DNA of 64,000 nucleotides from positions 558,001-622,000 of the forward strand of contig JAPEUQ010000013.1 of NCBI GenBank assembly GCA_027946365.1, given 5' to 3'. The stretch is from Kalmusia sp. IMI 367209 (lineage: Eukaryota; Ascomycota; Dothideomycetes; Pleosporales; Didymosphaeriaceae). A program made the position numbers and the translations under genes. The notes under the pieces were generated by a model. It did not search any database, was not told the DNA's origin, and worked only from the letters and a program-made list of their open reading frames with translations. Below are positions 45,201-56,773 of the stretch, in pieces. Numbering within the stretch: position 1 is the stretch's first letter; each line of letters starts with the position of its first letter.

Positions 45201-46758
45201 TTTGAGTGATTTTCAGGACGACGATTGAATTTCAAGACCAATATACTGGCGACGAGCACACTACGTATGCGGCGCGTGACGGGCGCTCTCTGTCGCAAGT
45301 GTGCGAAGATTGCACGTGGTGTCGATCTTCGCAGGAGGAGAAGCTCCTGTAAGTACGTAGGGGACCGATGCAGGCAGTGAAAAACAGCCTCGGGTTGCTC
45401 GTGTAACCGCGTTGACCGGTATATATACAGGACTGGCGCACAGTCTTGTCTGGCGACGCAAGCGCTGATAACAAGCGTTCAGCTAGGCTTACTCGCTGGC
45501 GCCACTGCACTTGCGAAGTAACCTAAGGAGGGCCAAGAGAGGCGATGGGGGAAAAGAGCGAAAGGGAATGGCGCAGACGTTGGCAGACGATAGAGCGCGT
45601 GAGCGGCCTATATCGGTTTTACGTACAGCTCCAATCGCCAGGTCCCGAAGGAAGGGTGGGTGCGCGTGTGCTCCCCACAGACGTGAGCGGCACACTGAGC
45701 TGCCTGTATAGGAACGGCGCGTTTGTCGACCCCGTCTGTGTCCCCTTGGCAGGCCGTATTGGCGTTGGCCAAGCCCATTGCGAATTGATAAGGCTTCTGG
45801 AATGTGGCGAAGAAGGGTTCGCGATTGGGTCTCGTACGGTACTGTGGAGATACAGCCTTCTTGTCGTCATATCTGGCTTGCTTTGACGACGCATTACTCT
45901 ACAAGGCCATGTAAGCTCTGACAGACACGCTGTTAGTGATCGTGATGAGCTTAAAAGGATGGATATGCGCGGCGGCAGCTAGTGGTGGGGAAGAACGCCC
46001 AGCCGCCAGCCGTTGCTGACGTCCGGGTTTAGACCCAGTTCGGTTAGGCTTGAACCAGCCCACGTTGAGCTCTTATCAATGTCAGCATCCGCCGCCATGG
46101 AAAGGGGAATTGAGCCTCTCTTTTTCAAGGGTAGGTTATCTGCAGAGACTTCGCATGGCACGATCAACGGCAACCCCGTGTAGCTCTGCAATGGTTGGGG
46201 TCTACAAGTGCCCGTCATGTGCGAGTCGGCCCGTCCGCCGAATCTGCACGCCTAATTAGCTAATTCAAATCTACACATGCACTTCTTAAGGAATAGATGG
46301 TTCACATAGTTGGCCCTCTGTTCGAATGCATGACACACTGGACGCACATATGTACGTTCCCCGTGCCGTGAGCGTTCCTAGGCCATGCACTCTTCCCCCA
46401 GAAGATGGAGGATCCCTTTCCCCAGTGGTTCGTGCTTTGATTGGGAGTGCAGAAACTTCTGGGACTAATGCACTCGCGCTGTACGTTCGCGCTGAAAATT
46501 TTCAACATGAAATGCGGCATATACGTACCTGGGCAGCACACGAAATTTCGAAGAGAAAGGCCAAGTGTTGGCGACATACCACTAGATAGGTCTTTCTTCG
46601 GGCAGATCTGCGGGAAGATCCACGGGTAGATTCAATGCCTACGTATACACTGTGGATATATGTATAACCTATTTGAATCACTATCAGAGGCTATAGACCT
46701 ACACGCTAACTCGTAAGCATTTCTGTCAACTTTACAATTTCACCAAGTAGCCGTATTT
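45201..46758. other. Intergenic, permease promoter to monooxygenase 3' end
   Basis: A 1.6 kb region with no gene that I can support. It contains a TATATATA motif likely belonging to the permease promoter. Confidence 0.5.
45419..45428 (-). promoter_or_regulatory. TATA-like element upstream of the amino acid permease
   Basis: GTATATATAC about 220 bases upstream of the permease start on the minus strand. It is palindromic, so its direction cannot be read from the sequence. Confidence 0.3.
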
Positions 46759-48645
46759 CTATTCCCCTCGCACGATATACCTATCATCTAGAGTAAACCC
46801 GCCCAAAATATCAATCAACCCCTCGTCATACACCGGCTGAACATCCGCTCCCTTCTCATCCAAGCACCCCAAATAATTCGTTATATCCCTCCCGTCAAAC
46901 TCCCTCACCTCAAACCCATTTCCCAAAAAAGCAAAGCAATTCTCATCCCAATACTCAATCTCAAAGTCCTCCCACCTCGGCGCCTCCATTATCTTCAAGA
47001 AATGCAGCCGACTCCCCGGCCAGATGGCCGCCTGCCCGTCTATCCGCCCTTGCTTGAACCATGAGCGGCACGGCGACGTCCACGCTGTGCGCTGCAAGAA
47101 GAGGTCCGCGTGTTGCCGGAATTGGCGGGCGGCCGAGAGCTTGGGCGTGATCGATTTGATGTTTTCGACCTGGACTTTGCGCATGGCGGCGAAGATGTAG
47201 CGTGTCCATTGCTCGATGAGGGGCATGAAAGAGCCGTGGCCTAGCGGTCCGTATGGGCCGCAGAAGGAAAAGTGGTTGGGGAAGTTAGGCACGCCCACAC
47301 TGAGGTAGGATGTTACGCCGTTCTCGGGGCCCCAGAAATCGCGTAGGTCGACGCCGTGCGCGATGAAGGGGAAGCGTGGGAGCCAGGACGTGTCGAAGCC
47401 TGTGGCGCAGATTATAACGTCGACATCGTGCCTCTTTCCTTCGTGATCGACGAACCCGGTCTCTGTGATGGAGTCGATCGGGTCAGTGAAAATGGTTGCG
47501 TTCTCCGCGACGAGGGACTCGAGGTAGCCTGGGGCTGGTGTGGGGCGCCTGCAGCCTGGGTTGAAGTTCTTGGGAATCATCTTATCGATGAGGCGGGGGT
47601 TGTTATTCAGTTTTGAGGTCATTTCGTTGTAGGCGTAGTCGCGAGCTTTTGTAGCGGCTTCACTACCCTTGAGGATGAATTTGAAGCGTTGATTGAGCTC
47701 GTTTTCGATTTGTTTCCTATATTCGAGGTACTTGTGCGGGTTTTGGGTCAAGTATTGGAGTTGCTCTTCACTGTCTATTTTTTTTTAGAAGCAGGTTGTT
47801 CTTTTCGATATATTCAACTTACACTGAAAGTTCGCGCCTTGCTTACCGGCCCATGTTTGAGCGAACCCGGCCGTTATCCATATCGGTGACCTTACCCAGT
47901 GGTAGAGATGACTTACTTTCTTTTGGATTGCGGCGACAATCTGTACACCACTACTGCCAGCTCCTATCACGGCGACACGTTTTCCGCTCAGATTGTATCC
48001 CTCTTCGTAATTGGCGGAGTGCATCATTTTCCCCTTGAATGATTGCAGGCCTGGTATGTTTGGCCACTTCCAGTTATTCAAGACCCCTCCGGCATTGATG
48101 AAGAATTCCGCGCTATCCTCGACGACTTCACCGCTCTCCAAGTTCCGTACCTTGACACGCCACCGTCCCGCCTCATCATTCCACTCTACCTTCTCAATAC
48201 GATGTCTTAACTTGACATATTTCTCGATATATTTACCCTCCTTCTCAATTGCCTTCAAATACTCCCATATCTCCGGTGCGTACGAGTAATAATGACTCCA
48301 CAGCTTGATTTTCCACGAAAACTGATAATTCACTGAAGGGATATCACAGGCGCAACCCGGATACCTGTTCTCTAACCAGGTGCCGCCTACGTCGTGGTTC
48401 TTTTCATAGCAGACGATTTCAAGATCAGTCATTTCTTCCTCAGCTTTCTTGAAGAAGTTGAGAGACGAGGCACCGGCGCCCATGAGGATGACTTTGATTT
48501 TCTTCTTGGTGCCCATGGGCTGCTCGTGGATGCGGTAGCCATGTTGGTCTGTGGATGGGGCTGGGCAGTCACGGATACGGGTGTTTTCGTCGTCAGAGGT
48601 CCCGTTGGCGGTAGCGATGGAGCTGAAGTCTTGGTAGATGGCCAT
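46759..48645 (-). CDS. Baeyer-Villiger-type flavin monooxygenase
   Basis: FAD- and NADPH-dependent monooxygenase of 612 residues that would insert oxygen next to ketones. Exons are 47823-48645 and 46759-47774. The FAD-binding motif is GAGASS with the following CYEKNHDVGGTW. The NADPH motif is GAGSSG. The Baeyer-Villiger fingerprint F-x-G-x-x-x-H-x-x-x-W is present as FKGKMMHSANY, with Tyr in place of Trp. The late motif DVDVIICATGFDTSW is intact, and the C-terminal half has WGPENGVTSYLSVGVPNFPN, usual for the fungal branch. It is complete, with no sign of decay. The substrate is unknown and no biosynthetic backbone gene lies next to it. Confidence 0.9.
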
Positions 48646-49886
48646 TTTCGTGATGTAGAGCAGAAAATGTGAGTGAGGTTAGTCTAGACAAGAGGGCGAG
48701 AGATATTGCTCGAAAGCAGCTTGCCGAATTGCTCTGAAGAATCCCTCTTAGTTAGTAAGCTCAACACAGGACCTCGGGAAGAGCCTCCAATAGTTGTCAA
48801 CTTTGGGAATACTGAGGGCTGCTGATGGCGTGTTCATCAACGACGATGCGGGGTAGAACCATTGTGGCCATTTATGATAGGACGCACTATAGACCATTCT
48901 TGTGTCTCCCAGCCTTGAAATCCGAAGCGTATCACTAGTCATGGTGTACAGTTGTTTATCAGAAATGTATGGTCTTCGAAGGCAAGGAAAGGTAAGCACC
49001 GTGAACACGTGCAGATGGTAATATCTAGGCAAGTCTCCTGGGCCTGCAAGCTACCGGGCCGTTGCGATTTCACCGGTGTATGAGAATGGCGTCAGAAGCG
49101 GCCACAAGGCGGTGCAGATGCGCGCAGGGTCTTGTAACCCTGTTCAGCTGATGTCAACATAGAATGCTTTGCACAGCCAGCCACATGAGCAGCATTCAGG
49201 CACCTACCGCCGATGTGAGGCGAAAGGCAAAAGACTCATACCACATCGGCGGCGAGACCCATGACCCGTGCCCTCGCGCTGTCTGTTCGTGATTTTGAGG
49301 GTTCCGCTTCTGCGAAGACGTTTGATGCGTCCCCACTGAAACACCGTACCGTATTCTTAACGTGTGCTTGGCGTCAAGGAGCGCCTTACAGCATCTAACC
49401 ACAGACAAGATATCGACTCGCAGTCCGCCGCCAACTCACCCTATATTGCCCACCGCCGAACGAAGCATATTGAACCAACGCTCATCTGCATGCACGCAGC
49501 TTCGAGCGAAATACGCAGCGCTTGGGACCCCTAAATCCGCCCGCTGATCGGCGGTATACGCCCCCGCGACATAGCGCACGACAGCGCACGACGCTGCCCA
49601 TTCCTCTCACACACACCATCTAGGCAGCGCTATCCCGCCCGCCTCAGAGTCTGAAGAAGAGCACTCGACAAGCTCGCGCATCGCTTGGACGTTGTTTGCT
49701 CGCTACCGAAGCCCTCCTCCCGGCTTGGTAAATTGCGCCCACCAAGCTCAGCTCGACGGGCCCGGCCATGCTGCCCACCAGCACTCACGACGCAGCCTCG
49801 TGAACGACGACGACGATAACAATAACAACGACGATCGTCTCGCATACACGCCGCGTCCAGCGTACTCGCTGCGAGCTTCGCCCATC
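48646..49886. other. Divergent promoter region, monooxygenase and Rom2-like gene
   Basis: No separate gene seen. The frame of the exchange factor is open upstream of 49887 but has no ATG there, so the last 200 bases are probably 5' leader. Confidence 0.55.
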
Positions 49887-52800
49887 ATGTCGTACTACCC
49901 CAACGGCGGCTCCAACTACTACAACCCGAGCATTCCACCCTCGAGCTCGGGCCAATATCACAACTCCTACGACCGCCAGACGGCAGACAGCGGAGACGGT
50001 GCCAATGGCGGCCAGGTAGGATACGGCTACCCGGGTGCAGGCCGGCGCAACAGTTTTGCCCAGCACCAGAACGACGAGCTGTTCATGGGCGACAACAGCG
50101 CGAGTCAGCAGCCCGCCTCGCCCACACAGGCGGGCTATGGCAGCGCATACCAGTACCAGTCGCAATCGCAATCACAGTCGCAACAGTACAACCCGCAGAA
50201 CTACGGATCGCCCGTAGTCACGCAGCCGAATCCCCAGCATTACGGGGGTGTCAACAGGAACTTTGCCCCGCTCCATCAGCCCTACAATCCTGCTCTCTAC
50301 TCAGAGAACAACTTGGGCAGGAACAACACCGTCAGCCATCCGTACGGCTTCTCCCCGACCTCGCCCACGAACACATCCTACACATCGCCTACATTCCACC
50401 AACAGTCCCAGTTCGGCAGAACAGCTTCCGTCCAGCACTCTGGGCGGTCAGCTTACTCGCCTCAACAAGCGCCACCGGTGCCGGCACCTCTAGGCGGTGC
50501 GCAGTCGCCTGCGGATGACTGGGGAAACTATCCGGCCCGCCAGCCGTCGTCTGCCTCGCACTCTTACCACCGAGCCTCCGACCCACACGCGCCGCTTCCC
50601 TCTCCGCCTACGTACGAGACCGGTTACGGATCGCATGATCAGCTCAACCGTTATCCGTCAACCTCGAGCCACCTCTCGAACCCTCTTCCCCCCACGCCTG
50701 AGGTACCACCACATCAAAATTTACAAAGACAGGACACACTGGGCCGAAGGCCATTGCCACCGCCTCCGCCTACTAATGAATCTGATGGCGATGATTATTT
50801 TGCGACGCAGAATGGGGGATACAACCAGGATGAACTGTTTTCGCAGCTCGAAAACATGACCACTGGAGCTGGGAGCCCCAATATCCATGTTGAGCATGCC
50901 AATGGAGACAATTACTACGATCAGGTTGGGCGCCAACCATCTAGTCGCAATGGCGGACGTGTGAATGGGAACCATCTTGCACCACAGTCTTCCCAAGAAG
51001 TATACACAAGCGATAGCGATGTCGAAGCAGCTGCTGGCTTGGCTGCTCTACGCATGGCCGAGGAACAGGAACAGGCGGATGAGGCGCGGAGAAGGAGCGG
51101 AGGCGCAGGGTTGTTCAGTTCTTACGCATCTCTACAATCGCCGCAATTACCTAGTACTACGGGTGCCAGCCAACCTCAACCCAGGCAGGAGAGCGCGAGT
51201 GACAGCGACTACGTTCCAGTCGATGTTGGTTTATATGGAGGAAATTTTGCGCCGTCTTTCCATTACGGCGGCGCTCCCGACCAGCTAACCCCCAACAGTC
51301 ACCCGGTGTCTTCTTCAGGCTCACAACGACGGTCTGAAGCAGCAAGCGACGATTACGACCCTCTACACCCCTTCCCGTCCTTGAACAAAGACGCTCGAAC
51401 AGACACTTTCGGTACTGGGGGTCTCGAAGTGCCGAGCGCGCGGAGGAGAAGCTATGACGAGGGTGATGAGGCTACGCTCTTGGACACCTCAACTGCAATG
51501 TCAGGGGAACCGCCTGACATGTTTTACCATCCGGGCATGTCTGCAAACCGCCCCCTGCCACCTCCACCGGCGAGCAGTAATCGCCGCGGTCATCATGCAA
51601 GCACGAGCTCGTCTGGGTCTTACGAGTACTGGCGGAACTCACAGTCTTCTCGCGGCTCGTATCCCGTCGACCCAAACACAATGCACATGGTTTCACCAAC
51701 AGGCACGCTTGTGCCCCGATCCACTTCTCTTCTCCAACATAGTAACACACCTCAAGCAGTACCTCTCCCACGGTCAAAGACCGACGCCGAGCAAGGATAC
51801 AAACCTCGACAACAAGCGAACCGACAAACCTTCTATGGTGGTCCGATTGATAGTGATAGCAACACTCTGGCTCCAGGCAGTGCTGATGCTGTTGCCATTG
51901 ACCTGCCCACGTTACCTGCAGGGAAGCGATTCAATCCAGCCAAACTCTCTAGCAACGATTTCAAGAAGTGTACTGAACCCTGGGCGCTGAGCTCTATCAT
52001 TGCATGGCTCAAGAACATGACCGAGGGGGAAAACGACTTGAAAGAAGGGCCGATACGGGAAGGTTTGATTGCGCTCTTTACGCACAAAGTTCCAACTCTA
52101 AACATAGCTGATGCGGAAACATTAGCAAGCCGCGTTGTAGCAGAGATGTATAAGGCTGGTACCCTGGTGCACGAAGAGGAATGGCTGAAGTTCTCTTCAG
52201 AGACGATGACGGGCGTTATTTTCCAGATGACTGGTGCCGGTTGCTATGCACAGAAGTTGCATACGCATACAACACCTGGACGATGTTACTCCCACCACTG
52301 CCAGCGCACAATAAAGAAGCTCGATCTGCAATCCCCTTCAAGTTCTCAGCAGTCTGCAGACTGGGCAACATTCTATAAGCTCACCAAGGAGTCTGTCGAA
52401 GGCGCGGATAAGAAGGAGATTGAGCGACAGAACATCTTGCACGAAATCGTGCAGGGTGAGGATGCTTACATGCAGCGACTCGATGTCCTTCGCACACTGT
52501 ACCGAGATCGTCTAATAGGCGCGCAACCCCCGGTCATCCCTCCAAAGAAGCTAAATAAGTTCATCAAGGACGTTTTCAGCAAAGTGGATGCGGTGAAGAA
52601 AGCAAATGAAGAGCATCTCCTCCCTCAAATGAAATATCGGCAACAAGAACAAGGGCCATGGGTTGTCGGATTCAGCGACATCTTCAGGGAATGGATCAGG
52701 AAGGCGAAGCAAGCATACATCGAGTATTCTTCCGCATTCCCATACGCGAACTTCTTGGTCCGACAAGAAGCGGACAAGAACATGCTGTTCCGCACGTTCT

Positions 52801-54898
52801 TAGATGAAGCTCGAAACAATAAGGCAGCGAACAAGCTCGACTGGAATACGTTCTTGAAGGGTCCCATCACCAGGTTGCAGCACTACGGGCTGCTCATCGA
52901 CTCGGTGCTAAAGAAATCGAAAATCGAAAATGAGGAGAAACGAAATCTCGAGATCGCACGAGACGAGATCAAAGCAGTGACGATGGAGTGCGATACCCGT
53001 GTCGCTGAGATGACAAGAAAGGTTGACTTGAGCGACCTCCAAGCGAAACTCATCCTACGGCCAGGCATGCAACGCGTTGAGCTCAACTTGGATCACCTTG
53101 GACGTGAGCTCATTTTCAAGGGTGACTTGTTGAGAATGGGTGGCAACCGCTTCACGTGGCTAGAGACGCATGCCCTCCTATTCGATCACTACTTGGTTCT
53201 TGCGAAGACTGTCACCTATCGGGAGCAAGACGGAGTGACCAAGTCGGAAAAGTACGACGTATCCCGACTACCAATACCTATGGATCTGCTTGTATTGGAG
53301 AGTGAAGACGACGATCCTGTGATTCGGTCGGCTGTTAAGGGTATTGCTGCCGTTTCTACTGTGCCGCAAAAGAGCGGATCAGATACGCGTCTGGCCCGGG
53401 GTGCTGGTTTAAATGGTCCTATGCCGGGCATGTTAGTTCACACCAACACTTCGAACTCACTGTCTTCGACAAATACCGGCGGCTCAGGGAAAACTATAGG
53501 ACAGAACGTCAATCTAGAGAATGGAAGAGACGAAAAAATCATGTATCCATTCCGCATAAAGCATCTGGGCAAGGAAACGTACACGCTATTCGCCCCTACA
53601 GCACAAAACAGGGCCGAATGGTGCGACAAGCTCATAATCGCGAAGACGAACCATGCAGCGGCTTTGTTCTCTCAGAATGCTGAGCCGTTCCGACTCCGGG
53701 TCATGGCAGACGCTGCTTTCGCATATGAGAGCGCGATGCCTTCCCAGAAGAGCATCACGATCAAGGGCACACCGCTTGATCGATCCATTGATGAAGTCGA
53801 AAAGATCTTCTCCAACGCCGGTCGACCCGTTCCTATTTGCCGCGCTCGGGTCAATTGCGCCACTGCCTTTCACCAGCCCTATGGCAAGCATATGGTTGCC
53901 GTTGGTACTGATATCGGGGTCTACATTGCTGAGTACGACAACCCTCGAGGCTGGACTAAGGTAAGATGAACTTTCTGGTAGATTTGAACTAAGCTAACAA
54001 CACCAAGGCAATTCAAATCCCCAAGGTTACACAGGTGGCAGTACTTGAGACATTCAGTTTGATGCTGCTCATCTCTGACAAGTCGTTAATCGCATACCAT
54101 CTTGATGCCGTCTGCCCTGTTAGTGGTGTGCCCCCATCAAACGACTCCACTCGACGAGCCCCCCAGAAATTATCAGGAGCAAGAGATATTGGTTTTTTCG
54201 CCACCGGCGTTATGAAGGACCGGACCCTCGTCTTTTACAAGAAGCGTGAAGGGTTGTCATCAACATTCAAGGTACTAGAACCTGTGTACCAGAAGTCAAC
54301 AGAGAAGAAGTCCAGGATCTGGAAATCCGGGCGCACTGAGTTCTTCCGCGAATACGACGAATTCTACATTCCCACGGACTGCTTCGGCATCGACCTTTTC
54401 CACTCTTCTCTTGCCATTTCGACAGCGAAAGGCTTCGAGGTCCTCACGTTAGACAAGAAACAACCATGGTCCGTGCCCGACCTCCGGCAGTCACACGTAG
54501 CTACCATCGCATCGCGACTCCAAGACCAAAAACCACTCGGCATGTTCCGCCTCTCCGATCAAGAGTTCCTTCTCTGCTATGAAGAATGCGCTGTGTACGT
54601 TAACAAGCTGGGTGATATCTCGCGGTCGGTAATCATGGAGTTCGTGGGCAAAGCGAAGAGCGCGGCAATGTACGGACCATACGTCTTACTTTTCGATCCC
54701 GACTTTGTCGAAATCCGGAATGCGCAGAATGGCCGCTTAAGACAGGTCATCTCCGGACGAGATGTCAAGTGCCTAGATGACGGACTAAGTGGCGGCTCGT
54801 CGCATAATCGAACCATCAAGCTGAGTTTACAGCATCCGCACCAGGAGAGGTGCCAGGTCGTCGTTGAGCTGGTGCTTAACGAGGGACAGAAGGAGTGA
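49887..54898 (+). CDS. Rho1 guanine nucleotide exchange factor (Rom2/Tus1 type)
   Basis: Exchange factor of 1654 residues that activates Rho1 GTPase in the cell wall integrity pathway. Exon 1 is 49887-53960, intron 53961-54007, exon 2 54008-54898. The first 640 residues are disordered and rich in Pro, Ser, Gln, Tyr and Asn. A DEP domain spans about 700-770 ([10 protein letters not shown] to HEEEWLKF). The DH (RhoGEF) domain spans about 845-1040 ([22 protein letters not shown] to the helix ending IKAVTMECD). A PH domain (about 1068-1258) is split by a Ser/Gly-rich insertion. A CNH (citron) domain fills 1308-1654. This order is diagnostic. The start MSYYPNGG is the first ATG in the frame. All domains look intact. 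Confidence 0.95.
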
Positions 54899-55215
54899 TT
54901 GTTGCATATAGCGAAAAAGGCATATGGGGCGAGTGGGCTCAGCATGCAATGCCCAGGCATGGATTGCACATATAAGTGACATATGGATGGAGTCTATGGC
55001 GACTATGCTATGCTGGGTTTTGGGATGACCATGGGGCCCGTGATGATCTCCGGGAACCGGGTTCGTCGCGACATTTTCGATTTTACTCTAGTGGTTTATG
55101 TGTGTTGTTTGTTGTTTAATCGTAAGGATACCTTTCTGCTTTGAGCAGCTTGAAGCATATTTTTGGAACTTTCATCTATGATGTTCCCCATCGAGTATTT
55201 GCACTGCCTGAGGTC
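54899..55215. other. Intergenic between convergent genes
   Basis: Nothing recognised beyond the two 3' ends. Confidence 0.5.
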
Positions 55216-55827
55216 TTACTCCCCATCTTCCATGTCCGTGTCCTCCGCATCCATATCGTACTCCTGATGGATCCACGACGGATCCTCATCCGACAACGCA
55301 ATACTAGACAGAATCGCACCCATATCCCCCGGCCGAAAGAAAAACTTCTTCAGCGTCGGCCCTCCCAGTTCCGCAGCATCTTCCTCTTCTCCCTTCCCAT
55401 TCTTAGCCCCATCTCCATGGCCCCGCTCTTCCTCTTCGTCACCGCCTCCATCGAAAGCATCATCCACATACACAAGCATCAACCCCCTCTCCTCAACATC
55501 CTCCCTCACAACCACAAAAAAACAATGTGGCCACCAGCCCGCCTCGTTTGCGCCGCCGTCCGTAGGCCCGAGTCCCTTATCCATGGCGGCGTGCGCGGCA
55601 ACGACTTCGGCGAGCGTCTTGCCGACGAAGTCAGCCGTTGGCTGCGCGGGCTTGACGCACTGCGTATCCATCGAGTACGACTCCCAGTCTTCCTGGGGGA
55701 TGGCGCAGAGTTGCTGCAGGCGGGCGGGGAGATGTTGGGGGCGAGGGTGTACAGGGCGAAGGAGGCGTTGCTGCAGCTGGCTTTGGAGAGGATGCCCGTG
55801 AGCTGTGGGGTGAAGGGGGAGGTCTAG
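55216..55827 (-). CDS. Hypothetical acidic protein, 5' part with frame breaks
   Basis: The certain part, 55216-55671, gives 151 residues: a compact middle with NEAGWWPHCFFVVVRED and GLMLVYVDDAFDGG, a Glu/Asp/Gly-rich insertion, then KKFFFRPGDMGAIL and a very acidic end (YDMDAEDTDMEDGE). Upstream the coding sense continues without ATG (LQQLCAIPQEDWESYS just before Met55671). Further up, two frames alternate: a sensible stretch FTPQLTGILSKASCSNASF in one frame is joined to the rest only by shifts within C-rich runs near 55725 and 55818. So the true start is probably around 55850 and the region carries small indels. I do not recognise the family. The gene converges on the exchange factor. Confidence 0.5.
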   Translation of the reverse strand, partial: LDLPLHPTAHGHPLQSQLQQRLLRPVHPRPQHLPARLQQLCAIPQEDWESYSMDTQCVKPAQPTADFVGKTLAEVVAAHAAMDKGLGPTDGGANEAGWWPHCFFVVVREDVEERGLMLVYVDDAFDGGGDEEEERGHGDGAKNGKGEEEDAAELGGPTLKKFFFRPGDMGAILSSIALSDEDPSWIHQEYDMDAEDTDMEDGE

Positions 55828-56773
55828 ATTGGGGAGGAGGGCGGGGTCATGTTGGGGAGGTCTGGGGCAGGACGGGTGGAGAGTGAGATGGGAGGATAAG
55901 GAGAGTAATTACTCTTTTAAGAAGGGTAAAAGAGGCGTGATGCGGTTTTGGCTTTGAGTGCTTCGAAGATTGACGTGTATCAAGGCTGTGCTGGATGGGA
56001 TCGAGGGGCTATGTTGTTTCATGTAATTATATCTTTAGGTGACGCTTAAGCGACATGCGAGAGGGACTTTTTTTATGAATTGGAAATATTTGAAGATGCG
56101 CAAAAGTGCATTGGGCATATTCGCAGGATAAAAAACATACGTCCCATAACTAGGAAGTACGTGCAACCTTGCCAAACAAGTTTCCGTCTGTGGTAAGCCT
56201 ACACGGCGTAACAAACTACGAGTGGGTCATCCTCTACCAAAATCACTACATCAGCAACTCAATCCATCTCCACCAACATCCCAACCCATTACCCCCGCAC
56301 TAGTCCAGCACGCAACATGTCTGCATGTATGTAACAAGGACATTATATATGTGTGTCACAAGCATGGGATATACGTAGCGCAGGCATTAGATGTAAGCAA
56401 CACAAGCACCGGGTGTACGTAACACTCAGCCTTCAGAACGAGGAAGCACTTCAATACGAGATCAGAGGACAGTCATCTCTATCAGCCTTCGTGGTTACGA
56501 AGGTGTATTCATTAGATAGCACTGCTTGTGCTCTCGAGTACGAAACCTGGAATCTTTGAATCTATTTGGTATTTCAATGCACCGCAGCTGTTTGAACAAC
56601 GAAGCAGTAGACTTCGTGGTTAGGATTGTTGTTGCGATCGTAGCAGAGATGAAGTGGGTGTAGTCATGTGTATCACCCCTGAGCTACGCGTAAAACAGGA
56701 CGCGTCTTTCCGTGAGCAGCCCACGCTCCTTGGCGAAAGGGTATGTTTGTCCTGCTACGCTCATGCGCACCTC
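55828..56773. other. Intergenic, acidic protein to HET gene
   Basis: No gene recognised; short open frames have no motifs. The true start of the acidic protein may lie in the first 30 bases. Confidence 0.5.

Noticed and set aside
45545..45886. Plus-strand frame of 113 codons upstream of the permease
   Set aside because: No motif, overlapped by equally long frames on both strands; region is probably promoter.
49692..49886. Upstream extension of the Rom2-like gene
   Set aside because: The frame is open but begins with TTG, not ATG, and is Asp/Asn-repeat-rich; the first ATG is at 49887.
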